Below, piece by piece: positions 10,255 to 17,170 of a stretch of 34,433 nucleotides of DNA; within the stretch, counting starts at the first letter, position 1; every line of letters begins with the position of its first letter. The stretch is taken from the NCBI GenBank assembly GCA_904420175.1, contig CAJFUF010000028.1, positions 1 through 34,433 of the forward strand, read 5' to 3'. This DNA comes from Candidatus Schneewindia gallinarum. GTDB taxonomy: Bacteria; Bacillota; Clostridia; Oscillospirales; Ruminococcaceae. Under the pieces are notes generated by a model. That model was not told the origin of the DNA and did no database searches. It saw nothing but the letters and a program-made list of their open reading frames with translations. The position numbers were made by a program, and so were the translations under genes.

Positions 10255-11168
10255 TGGCGGATTTACGGGTACATATCGCCGGGGTGGAGTTGAAAAACCC
10301 GGTGATTCTGGCCTCCGGCACCTGCGGCTTCGGCCTTTCTTACGACGGCTTTTACCCGGTGGAGGCATTGGGCGGCGTGTCCATGAAGGGCACCACGCTG
10401 GAGCCGCGGGACGGCAACCCCGGCGTGCGCATTGCGGAGACGAAAAGCGGCATTTTAAACAGCGTGGGCCTGCAAAACCCGGGCCTGTCCGCCTTTGTGG
10501 AGACGGAGCTGCCCGCCATTGCGGACAGGGATGTGGTAAAAATCGCCAACATTGCAGGCTTCTCCATTGAGGAGTTTGTGGCCCTGACGGAGGGGCTAAA
10601 TGACACGGCGGTGGACATGCTGGAGGTGAACATCTCCTGCCCCAATGTCAAGCACGGCGGCGCGGCCTTCGGGATGAGCTGTACCGCCGCGGCGGAGGTG
10701 ACGCGGGCGGTGAAGCGCGTGGCAAAAAAGCCGGTTATCGTCAAACTGTCGCCCAATGTGACGGACATTACGGAGATTGCAAAGGCGGTGGAGGCAGAGG
10801 GCGCGGACGCCGTCTCCCTCATTAACACGCTGCTGGGCATGCGCATTGACATAAAAAGAAAGCAGCCTATCCTCGGTAACAACGTGGGCGGTTTTTCCGG
10901 CCCGGCGGTGTTCCCGGTGGCGCTGCGTATGGTGTGGCAGACGGCCCGGGCGGTGCGTATCCCGGTCATCGGCCTCGGCGGCATTGCCACATGGCAGGAC
11001 GCGGCAGAGATGATTCTGGCGGGCGCCAGCGCCATTCAGGTGGGAACCGCCATGTTTACAGATCCCTTCGCACCTGTTAAAATAGTGGAAGGGCTGAACG
11101 CCTGGGCAGAGGAGGAGGGCGTCCCTCTCTCTGCGCTGACGGGCGCAGTACGCCCCTTTGAAAATTAA
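10254..11168 (+). CDS. pyrD: Dihydroorotate dehydrogenase, class 1B catalytic subunit
   Basis: A 304-residue FMN-dependent TIM-barrel enzyme that oxidises dihydroorotate to orotate. The catalytic cysteine C129 lies in VNISCPNVKHGG; class 1 enzymes use Cys where class 2 uses Ser. NSVGLQNPG, VKLSPNV and the GLGGIATWQDAAEMILAGAS phosphate-binding region are all intact. The ATG overlaps the pyrK stop (TGATG). Partnership with PyrK identifies the NAD-linked 1B type common in anaerobic Firmicutes. Confidence 0.97.
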   Translation: MADLRVHIAGVELKNPVILASGTCGFGLSYDGFYPVEALGGVSMKGTTLEPRDGNPGVRIAETKSGILNSVGLQNPGLSAFVETELPAIADRDVVKIANIAGFSIEEFVALTEGLNDTAVDMLEVNISCPNVKHGGAAFGMSCTAAAEVTRAVKRVAKKPVIVKLSPNVTDITEIAKAVEAEGADAVSLINTLLGMRIDIKRKQPILGNNVGGFSGPAVFPVALRMVWQTARAVRIPVIGLGGIATWQDAAEMILAGASAIQVGTAMFTDPFAPVKIVEGLNAWAEEEGVPLSALTGAVRPFEN

Positions 11169-11183
11169 GGGAGGCATCGGGCT

Positions 11184-11849
11184 TTGACAACCATTTATTT
11201 TGTCCGGCACGTGCAGGCCATGGGCAACCTCACCCGGGTGTTTCAGGGCAAGACGGATACGGACATTTCGGAAGACGGAAGAAAGCAGCTGCAAAATGTG
11301 CGCGAGCGTTTTGCAGACGTGGCGCTGCAGCACATCTATGTCAGCGATCTGAAACGTGCACGCCTGACGGCGGAGGCCGTCCGCGGCGGGCGGGACATCC
11401 CCATGAGTGTGGAACTGCGCATCCGCGAAATCGACGCGGGCGTGTGGGAGGGGCAGCCCATGCTGGAACTGAAGGAGAAGTATCCGGAGGCCATGCGCCT
11501 GTGGAATGAGGAGCTGTGGAACTTCCACACGGAGGGTTCCGAGACCATGCAGCAGGTGTATGACCGCACCGGCGCAGCCCTGCGGGACATCTTGAAAAAC
11601 AGCGAGGGGCAGACGGTGGCGGTGGTGTCCCACGGCTGTGCTTTGAAAAACATGCTGTGCGGCGCGCTGGGCCACCCGATTGAGCAGCTGATGGAGGTGC
11701 CGTGGCTGAGCAACGGCTCGGTTACGCGCATCGACTTTGACGGCGGCGTACCCGGCAGGCTTGTCTACGCAAACGACATTGCGCACATTGACGAAAGCAC
11801 CCTGCTGACCAGCATGGCGGAATTCCTGAAAGGGGGCCAGTCCAAATGA
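11184..11849 (+). CDS. Histidine phosphatase (phosphoglycerate mutase-like) family protein
   Basis: A 221-residue branch-1 histidine phosphatase. The phosphorylated histidine is H9 in FVRHVQAMGN, where the usual RHG reads RHV. The YVSDLKRARLTAEA block, the acidic REIDAGVWEG segment and the second histidine in VVSHG (H150) are present. The substrate is not predictable; relatives act on phosphosugars, nucleotides or cobalamin intermediates. It lacks the long insertions of glycolytic GpmA. The TTG start at 11184 follows GGGAGGC. It begins 15 nt after pyrD and overlaps ruvX by ATGA, so it is probably cotranscribed with the pyr genes. Confidence 0.88.
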   Translation: MTTIYFVRHVQAMGNLTRVFQGKTDTDISEDGRKQLQNVRERFADVALQHIYVSDLKRARLTAEAVRGGRDIPMSVELRIREIDAGVWEGQPMLELKEKYPEAMRLWNEELWNFHTEGSETMQQVYDRTGAALRDILKNSEGQTVAVVSHGCALKNMLCGALGHPIEQLMEVPWLSNGSVTRIDFDGGVPGRLVYANDIAHIDESTLLTSMAEFLKGGQSK

Positions 11850-12280
11850 AGATTATGGCAGTGGACCTGGGCGACGCGCGCACCGGCCTTGCGGTGTGCG
11901 ACCGGCTGGAAATGATGGCCTCCCCCGTGGGCGTGCTGCACGAGCCGGTGCTGAACAAGCTGGTGGTGCAGATTGCAAACGCCGCACTGGAGTACGATGT
12001 GAAGATGCTGGTGGTGGGCTGCCCCATCAACATGGACGGCACCAAGGGGGAGCGCGCCCAAAAAAGCGAGGAGGCGGCGGCCAAGCTGCGCCGCCTTGTG
12101 GACATCCCGGTGGAGCTGTGGGACGAGAGGAACACCACCGTACAGGCGACCACCTACCTGAATGCGTCCGACGTGCGCGGAAAGAAGCGCAAGGACATCA
12201 TTGACGAGGTGGCGGCCACGATAATCCTGGAAAGCTACCTGCAATACCGGAAAAACACCCGTCAGGAGGAGAAGGCATGA
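11846..12280 (+). CDS. ruvX: Putative Holliday junction resolvase RuvX/YqgF
   Basis: A 144-residue RNase H-fold protein of the YqgF family, implicated in pre-16S rRNA 5' maturation and possibly in resolving Holliday junctions. The first catalytic aspartate is in AVDLGDARTGLAV (D7). The VGCPINMDGTKGERAQ loop, the WDERNTTVQA motif and the final acidic KKDIIDEVAA-like segment (RKDIIDEVAA) are present. It overlaps the neighbouring genes at both ends by ATGA. The family is widely conserved and probably essential. Confidence 0.93.
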   Translation: MKIMAVDLGDARTGLAVCDRLEMMASPVGVLHEPVLNKLVVQIANAALEYDVKMLVVGCPINMDGTKGERAQKSEEAAAKLRRLVDIPVELWDERNTTVQATTYLNASDVRGKKRKDIIDEVAATIILESYLQYRKNTRQEEKA

Positions 12281-12843
12281 ACTATCTGGACGATATTCTC
12301 CGCTACCGGCCGGAGGGGCCCATTGAGGAGAAGGAGAAGCAGATTATCCTCGACTACATCCGGCTGTTTCCGGACACGGTGCTGACAAGGGAGAATGAGA
12401 TGGGGCACCTGACCAGCTCCGGCTTTGTAGTGAACAAAAGCCGGGACAAGGTGCTGTTTATCTTCCACAACATCTACCAGTCGTGGGCGTGGACGGGGGG
12501 CCATGCGGATGGCGACACGGACATGCTGTACGTGGCCATGAAGGAAGTGACGGAGGAGAGCGGCGTGAAAAACCTGCGCCCCGTTACGGATGAAATCATC
12601 ACGCTGGACATCCTGCCGGTGTTCCCCCACATGAAGAAGGGCCTGCCCATCGGCGCGCACATGCACCTGAACACCACCTATCTGCTGGAGGCGGACGAGG
12701 AGGAGACGCTGACGGTCAAGCCGGACGAAAACAGCGGCGTCAGGTGGCTGCCTGCGGACAGCCTTGCGGAGTTTGTTACCGAGCCGGAGATGCTGAAGGT
12801 CTACAACAAAATACTGCACAAAATGCGGGCAAGGGGTCTGTAG
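12277..12843 (+). CDS. Nudix hydrolase
   Basis: A 188-residue Nudix-fold protein that probably hydrolyses a nucleoside diphosphate linked to another moiety. The Nudix box is seen as GHADGDTDMLYVAMKEVTEE plus SGV. The catalytic EVTEE core is intact, but the first conserved glutamate is T and the conserved arginine is K. The substrate is unknown. An N-terminal helical region of about 45 residues precedes the fold. It overlaps ruvX by ATGA and is the last gene before the strong terminator. Confidence 0.88.
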   Translation: MNYLDDILRYRPEGPIEEKEKQIILDYIRLFPDTVLTRENEMGHLTSSGFVVNKSRDKVLFIFHNIYQSWAWTGGHADGDTDMLYVAMKEVTEESGVKNLRPVTDEIITLDILPVFPHMKKGLPIGAHMHLNTTYLLEADEEETLTVKPDENSGVRWLPADSLAEFVTEPEMLKVYNKILHKMRARGL

Positions 12844-12850
12844 CCCGATA

Positions 12851-12883
12851 AAAAGGCGGCCGACTGTGTGACGGCCGCCTTTT
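12851..12883 (+). terminator. Terminator of the pyr-ruvX-Nudix run
   Basis: A 12-bp perfect stem (AAAAGGCGGCCG with its complement) has a 9-nt loop and ends in TTTT. It lies 7 nt after the Nudix stop. Confidence 0.92.
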
Positions 12884-12924
12884 CAAAGGACCGGGAGAGA
12901 TAAGACGGAAAGGAAAACAAGACA

Positions 12925-14328
12925 ATGATTACAGACTTGACAAAGGGCTCCCCCAGCAAGGTGCTGTGGAAGTTCTCCATCCCCATGCTGCTCAGCGTTG
13001 TGTTTCAGCAGATGTATAACATTGCGGACAGCGTGGTGGCAGGTAACTTCGTCGGGAAGAATGCGTTGGCGGCAGTGGGCGCATCCTACCCGGTAACCAT
13101 GATTTTTATGGCGGTGGCCACCGGGGCAAACATCGGCTGCTCTGTTGTGATAAGCCAGCTGTTCGGCGCAAGAAAGCTGGAAAAGATGAAGACGGCGGTG
13201 TTCACATCCCTGTTTTCCGTGGTGGGCATCAGCGTGCTGCTCAGCGGGCTGGGCTTCCTGTTCAGCTCCGCCCTGATGACGCTGTTGCAGACCCCGGACG
13301 TCATTTTTGGCGACGCACAGCTGTATTTAAACATCTATATCGGCGGGCTGGTGTTCCTGTTTTTATACAACATCTGCACCGGCATTTTCACCGCCCTGGG
13401 CGACAGCCGGACGCCGCTGTTCTTTCTCATCGCCTCGTCCGTCAGCAACATCTTTATGGATATTCTGTTTGTGACGGCGTTTCAGATGGGCGTGGGCGGC
13501 GTGGCGTGGGCCACGTTCCTGTGCCAGGGCGTGTGCTCCCTGCTGGCGCTGTTCTGCCTGCTAAGACGCCTGAGCCGGCTTGAGACGGGGCAGTTCCCCC
13601 GGTTTGAATGGGCCATGCTGGGCCGGATTGGCAGGATTGCGGTGCCCAGCATCCTGCAGCAGAGCTTTATCTCGGTGGGCAACCTGTTCATTCAGGGTTT
13701 AGTCAACAGCTACGGGCCGGATGTCATTGCCGGGTACTCGGCAGCCACCAAGCTGAACACCTTTGCCGTCACCGGCTTTACGACGCTGGGCAACGGAATT
13801 TCCAGCTTTACGGCGCAGAACATCGGCGCAGGCGACACAAAGCGGGTGAAAAAAGGCTTCCGCGCCGGCCTTGTGATGATGCTGTGCGTGGTCATTCCCA
13901 TTGTAGCGGTGCTGCTGCTGTTCAGCTCCGCCATGATCGGCCTGTTCCTGCCGAGCGGCGATGCGGACAATTTGAATGCCATTGCAGTGGGGGTGGACTT
14001 CCTGCGGGTGGTGGTGCCCTTCTACATTGTGGTGGCGGTTAAGCTGATTGCGGACGGCGTGCTGCGCGGCTCTGGCTCCATGAAGGAGTTTATGGCCGCG
14101 ACGTTTACAGACCTGGTGCTGCGGGTGGTGCTGTCCTACGTCCTGGCATGGGCGCTGGGCAGTGCGTTCGGCATCTGGCTGTCCTGGCCCATCGGCTGGA
14201 GCGTGGCGGCGGTGATGTCCGTGGCGTTTTATGCCGCCGGGCACTGGAAAAGAAATGCGCCGCAGCCTGCGGAACAGGCGGCTGGCGAGGAACTGACGGC
14301 TGTCATGCTGGAAGAAGAAATGGAATAG
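12925..14328 (+). CDS. MATE-family multidrug/cation efflux transporter
   Basis: A 467-residue integral membrane protein with about 12 predicted helices in two homologous halves, characteristic of MATE exporters that expel organic cations using a Na+ or H+ gradient. Family signs are the N-terminal FSIPMLLSVVFQQMYNIADS, AGNFVGKNALAAVGASYP, the mid-protein PSILQQSFISVGN, and NGISSFTAQNIGAG. The C-terminal 30 residues are cytoplasmic and acidic (AGEELTAVMLEEEME). The ATG at 12925 follows GGAAAGGAAAAC. It has no obvious promoter of its own in the 40 nt after the previous terminator, so some readthrough is possible. The substrate is unknown. Confidence 0.93.
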   Translation: MITDLTKGSPSKVLWKFSIPMLLSVVFQQMYNIADSVVAGNFVGKNALAAVGASYPVTMIFMAVATGANIGCSVVISQLFGARKLEKMKTAVFTSLFSVVGISVLLSGLGFLFSSALMTLLQTPDVIFGDAQLYLNIYIGGLVFLFLYNICTGIFTALGDSRTPLFFLIASSVSNIFMDILFVTAFQMGVGGVAWATFLCQGVCSLLALFCLLRRLSRLETGQFPRFEWAMLGRIGRIAVPSILQQSFISVGNLFIQGLVNSYGPDVIAGYSAATKLNTFAVTGFTTLGNGISSFTAQNIGAGDTKRVKKGFRAGLVMMLCVVIPIVAVLLLFSSAMIGLFLPSGDADNLNAIAVGVDFLRVVVPFYIVVAVKLIADGVLRGSGSMKEFMAATFTDLVLRVVLSYVLAWALGSAFGIWLSWPIGWSVAAVMSVAFYAAGHWKRNAPQPAEQAAGEELTAVMLEEEME

Positions 14329-14337
14329 ACGCTTTGC

Positions 14338-14368
14338 AAGGCACTCCCGTCCGGCGGGGGTGCCTTTT
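14338..14368 (+). terminator. Terminator of the MATE gene
   Basis: A stem (AAGGCAC pairing with GTGCCTT, continued by CCCG with CGGG after an unpaired base) is followed by a short T-run. It lies 9 nt after the MATE stop and directly before the regulator promoter. Confidence 0.8.
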
Positions 14369-14369
14369 G

Positions 14370-14411
14370 TGACGAAACGGTCATGTACGGCGCCGTGCAT
14401 TATGGTATAAT
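14370..14411 (+). promoter_or_regulatory. Promoter and probable response-regulator site of the two-component operon
   Basis: An extended -10 (TGG-TATAAT; hexamer 14406-14411) has no good -35. The element TGACGAAACGGTCA at 14370-14383 matches the sites at 16244-16257 and 19829-19842. Its GTCA half begins 26 nt before the -10, the same distance as the second GTCA half in the other two promoters. This suggests autoregulation of the operon. Confidence 0.7.
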
Positions 14412-14511
14412 ACAAGTGAATTTTGACCTTTTTCTGTTCCGGCGGCCTACGGCCCTTGCCGGGCAGGCGGGGCCGGACACGGAAAGCGGATGAGGAAAGG
14501 AGTAGGATGCC
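14412..14511 (+). other. Structured 5' leader of the two-component operon
   Basis: The roughly 95-nt leader contains an outer stem (TGTTCCGGC at 14435-14443 with GCCGGACA at 14472-14479). It encloses alternative small hairpins (GGCC-TAC-GGCC, or GCCC-TTGCC-GGGC), which are mutually exclusive. No T-run follows, so it is not a terminator. Any role is speculative. Confidence 0.3.
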
Positions 14512-15183
14512 ATGAAACTGCTGCTGGTGGAGGACGACCGCACCATTGCGGAGGGCCTGCTGTACTCCCTGAGAAGCGAGGGGTACGAGGCGGTGGCCGC
14601 AGGCAGCGTGAAGGAGGCGGAAAGCCGCCTTGCCGGGGAGGATTTTTCCCTTGCTCTGCTGGATCTCGGCCTGCCGGACGGGGACGGCACCGAGGTATTT
14701 GACATGGTGAAACGGAAGGGGGACATCCCCGTTATCTTCCTGACGGCCCGGGATGAGGAGGTCAGCGTGGTACGCGGCCTGGACATGGGTGCGGACGACT
14801 ACATCACGAAGCCCTTCCGCATCAGGGAACTGCTGAGCCGGATTAAGTCGGTGCTGCGGCGCAGCGGCGGCGAGGCAGGCAGCGAAATCCGCCTGGGGGA
14901 CATCACCATCAACACCGCCTCCGCCACTGTGAAAAAGGGGGACAGGGAGGTTCTGCTGACAGCGCTGGAGTACCGGCTGCTGCTGTGCTTCGCCAACAAC
15001 GGGGGACAGGTGCTGTCCCGCAGCCAGCTTCTGGAAAGCGTCTGGGACGTGTCGGGGGATTTTGTCAACGACAACACCCTGACGGTGTACATGAAACGGC
15101 TGAGGGAGAAGCTGGAGACGGACCCGCAGAACCCCACGGTGATTAAGACGGTGCGGGGCCTCGGCTACAAGGCGGGTGAGTAG
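14512..15183 (+). CDS. OmpR-family response regulator
   Basis: A 223-residue two-domain regulator. The receiver domain (residues 1-115) has the acidic pocket E7/D8, the phosphoacceptor D51 (LLDLGLPDGDG), T78 and K100. The OmpR/PhoB winged helix (about 128-222) ends in the typical NTLTVYMKRLREKL and TVRGLGYKAGE. It sits directly upstream of its cognate kinase (stop TAG immediately followed by the kinase ATG). The TGAC/GTCA elements before this operon and both exporter transcripts are the best candidates for its binding sites. The ATG follows GGAAAGGAGTAGG. Confidence 0.96.
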   Translation: MKLLLVEDDRTIAEGLLYSLRSEGYEAVAAGSVKEAESRLAGEDFSLALLDLGLPDGDGTEVFDMVKRKGDIPVIFLTARDEEVSVVRGLDMGADDYITKPFRIRELLSRIKSVLRRSGGEAGSEIRLGDITINTASATVKKGDREVLLTALEYRLLLCFANNGGQVLSRSQLLESVWDVSGDFVNDNTLTVYMKRLREKLETDPQNPTVIKTVRGLGYKAGE

Positions 15184-16227
15184 ATGAAACGGGAATTGTT
15201 GAACCAGCTGCTGGCCTCGGCCCTGCTGGCTGTCGCAGCAGCAGCGGCACTGGTGTTTTCCGTGCCGCCGCTGGCGGTGGTACTGTGCCTTGCAGGCGCG
15301 CTGACCGTGCTGAACATGGCGTTTACTGTGGTGCGGTACCGGAAGATCAGCCAGCTGACGGCGGACCTGAGGGAGGTCTCCTCCGGCCGGGACCGGCTGC
15401 ACCTGGAGGAATATGAAGAGGGAGAACTGAGCATCTTAAGCAGTGAAATCTACAAGCTGACCGTGCAGCTGCGGGAGCAGGCCTCCCTGCTGCAGGAGGA
15501 CAAGCTGTTTCTGGAGAGAAATTTAAGCGACATCTCCCACCAGCTGAAAACGCCGCTGACCTCCCTTTCCGTCATGAACGACCTGCTGAGGGATGAAAAC
15601 CTGCCTGAGGACAAGCGCAGGGAATTCCTTGACAACACAGGCAGGCAGCTGGAACGGATGGACTGGCTGCTCAGCTCCCTGCTGAAAATGGCGAAGCTGG
15701 ACGCGGGCACGGAGCGGCTGCAGCACGAGCCGGTGAGTGCCCTTCAAACGGCGACTGCGGCGGCGGAACACCTGCTGATTCCCATGGAGCTGCGCGGGCA
15801 GCAGTTTACCGTGTCCGGGGACGACGGGGCCTTTTTGGGGGATGCGGCATGGACGCGTGAGGCGCTGGCCAACATCCTGAAAAACTGCATGGAGCACACG
15901 CCGCAGGGCGGGCGTATCTCAGTGCATGTGGAGCGTACGCCGCTGTATCTTGCCATGCGCATCAGCGACACAGGCTGCGGCATCGACCCGTCGGATCTGC
16001 CCCATGTTTTTGAGCGGTTTTACCACGGGAAAAACAGCGGGGAGGACAGCGTGGGAATCGGCCTGTACATGGCGAAAAGCATTATCACAAGGGAGAACGG
16101 GACCCTGTCGGTGGAAAGCACCCTGGGCGAGGGGACCCTGTTCACCATCAAATTTTACGACTTTGTCAGGGAGGGAAGGCAGGCCGTCCAGGCCTGTCCG
16201 GACGGCCCGTCCGCAGCGGAACGGTGA
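15184..16227 (+). CDS. Intramembrane-sensing sensor histidine kinase
   Basis: A 347-residue kinase with two closely spaced membrane helices (about 8-26 and 30-50) and only a few residues between them, so it has no extracellular sensor domain. A short linker leads to the dimerisation helix with phospho-acceptor H119 in SDISHQLKTPLTS. The ATPase domain has an N-box (NILKNCMEHT, about 228-237), a G1 box (DTGCGI, about 262) and a G2 box (GIGLYMAKS, about 291). Such kinases, for example BceS-like ones, typically sense through a partner ABC transporter, which fits the genes downstream. Confidence 0.95.
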   Translation: MKRELLNQLLASALLAVAAAAALVFSVPPLAVVLCLAGALTVLNMAFTVVRYRKISQLTADLREVSSGRDRLHLEEYEEGELSILSSEIYKLTVQLREQASLLQEDKLFLERNLSDISHQLKTPLTSLSVMNDLLRDENLPEDKRREFLDNTGRQLERMDWLLSSLLKMAKLDAGTERLQHEPVSALQTATAAAEHLLIPMELRGQQFTVSGDDGAFLGDAAWTREALANILKNCMEHTPQGGRISVHVERTPLYLAMRISDTGCGIDPSDLPHVFERFYHGKNSGEDSVGIGLYMAKSIITRENGTLSVESTLGEGTLFTIKFYDFVREGRQAVQACPDGPSAAER

Positions 16228-16243
16228 CGGAAGTGTGTGAAAA

Positions 16244-16297
16244 TGACAAAATTGTCACGCGCCCTGTCACCGTTCCGTCATTCTGCCCGGGTACAAT
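16244..16297 (+). promoter_or_regulatory. Activator-type promoter of the first ABC operon with repeated GTCA sites
   Basis: TGACAAAATTGTCA (16244-16257) is followed by GTCA at 16266 and 16277, with steps of 12 and 11 nt, on one face of the helix. TACAAT (16292-16297) is the -10. There is no -35 consensus at the expected place, as expected for OmpR-type activation. The same arrangement, with identical spacings, recurs at 19829-19882. Confidence 0.75.
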
Positions 16298-16329
16298 GGG
16301 TTTAGACCAAAGGAAAGGGAGACGGTAAC

Positions 16330-17043
16330 ATGGAATTACTTCGTGTGGAAAACCTGTCCAAACATTACGGACGGAATGAAAACCTGGTCAAGGCGCTGGA
16401 CAATGTGTCTTTTACCGTGGATAAGGGCGAATTTGTGGCCATTGTGGGTCCCTCCGGCAGCGGAAAATCCACCCTGCTGCACATTCTGGGCGGCGTGGAC
16501 CGGCCCACCTCCGGCAAGGTGTTTATTGACGGAACGGACATCTACAGCCTGAATGAGGACAATCTGGCGATTTTCCGCCGCCGGCAGGTGGGGCTGATTT
16601 ATCAGTTTTACAACCTGATTCCCGTGCTGACGGTGGAGGAGAACATCACCCTGCCGCTGTTGCTGGACGGGCGGAAGCTTAACCGGGAATATTTAAACGA
16701 GCTGACGGGGACGCTGGGCCTGACGGATCGGCTGAAGCACCTGCCCAACGAGCTGTCCGGCGGACAGCAGCAGCGCGTGTCCATCGGACGGGCGCTGATT
16801 AACAGCCCGGCGCTGGTACTGGCGGATGAGCCCACCGGAAACCTCGACCGCAAAAATTCGGAGGAGATTGTGGAGCTGCTGAAATACTCCAACCGCAAGT
16901 ACCGCCAGACACTGATTGTCATCACCCATGACGAGAGTATTGCCCTGAAGGCGGACCGGATCCTGTCCATTGAGGACGGGCGGATTATCCGGGACGAGCG
17001 CCTGCGCGGACAGACGGAAAAGGGGGCGCAGCACAATGGATAG
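16330..17043 (+). CDS. ABC transporter ATP-binding protein (MacB/BceA-like)
   Basis: A 237-residue ATPase of the type that drives FtsX-like permeases. Walker A is G40-PSGSGKST, the Q-loop Q92 is in IYQFYNLIP, the signature is LSGGQQQR (142-149), Walker B is ALVLADEPT (to 169), and the H-loop is in VITHDES. All key residues are intact. The RPTSGKVFIDGTDI and TGNLDRKNSEEI blocks are typical of the MacB/LolD group. Its 3' end overlaps a small membrane-protein gene by 8 nt. It is the only ATPase in this cluster, so it probably serves both permeases. Confidence 0.96.
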   Translation: MELLRVENLSKHYGRNENLVKALDNVSFTVDKGEFVAIVGPSGSGKSTLLHILGGVDRPTSGKVFIDGTDIYSLNEDNLAIFRRRQVGLIYQFYNLIPVLTVEENITLPLLLDGRKLNREYLNELTGTLGLTDRLKHLPNELSGGQQQRVSIGRALINSPALVLADEPTGNLDRKNSEEIVELLKYSNRKYRQTLIVITHDESIALKADRILSIEDGRIIRDERLRGQTEKGAQHNG

Positions 17044-17170
17044 CTACAGCCCTGAGCGCCGGATCCCCTTTGAACGGCGGTTTTTAAACAAGAAAAGGGC
17101 GGCGCTGACGGCGACGGTTCTTGCCGTCGCCGTGCTGTTTGCCGTGTTAAGGAGGCTGCGCAGGGCATGA
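17036..17170 (+). CDS. Small single-helix membrane protein between ATPase and permease
   Basis: A 44-codon frame starting at an ATG inside the end of the ATPase gene, with AAAGGGGG 9 nt upstream, and ending in an ATGA overlap with the permease start. The protein is basic (RRIPFERRFLNKKR), then has one hydrophobic helix (AALTATVLAVAVLFAVL, about residues 23-39) and ends RRLRRA. The basic residues at both ends leave topology open. Coupling on both sides argues for a translated gene. It might be an accessory subunit or regulator of the exporter; an alternative is a purely coupling leader peptide. No family was recognised. Confidence 0.65.
   Translation: MDSYSPERRIPFERRFLNKKRAALTATVLAVAVLFAVLRRLRRA

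Noticed and set aside
13699-15402. 567-codon antisense frame under the MATE and response-regulator genes
   Set aside because: It is a shadow of two clear genes; its protein is His/Gln/Arg-rich with no recognisable domain, typical of antisense frames in GC-rich genes.
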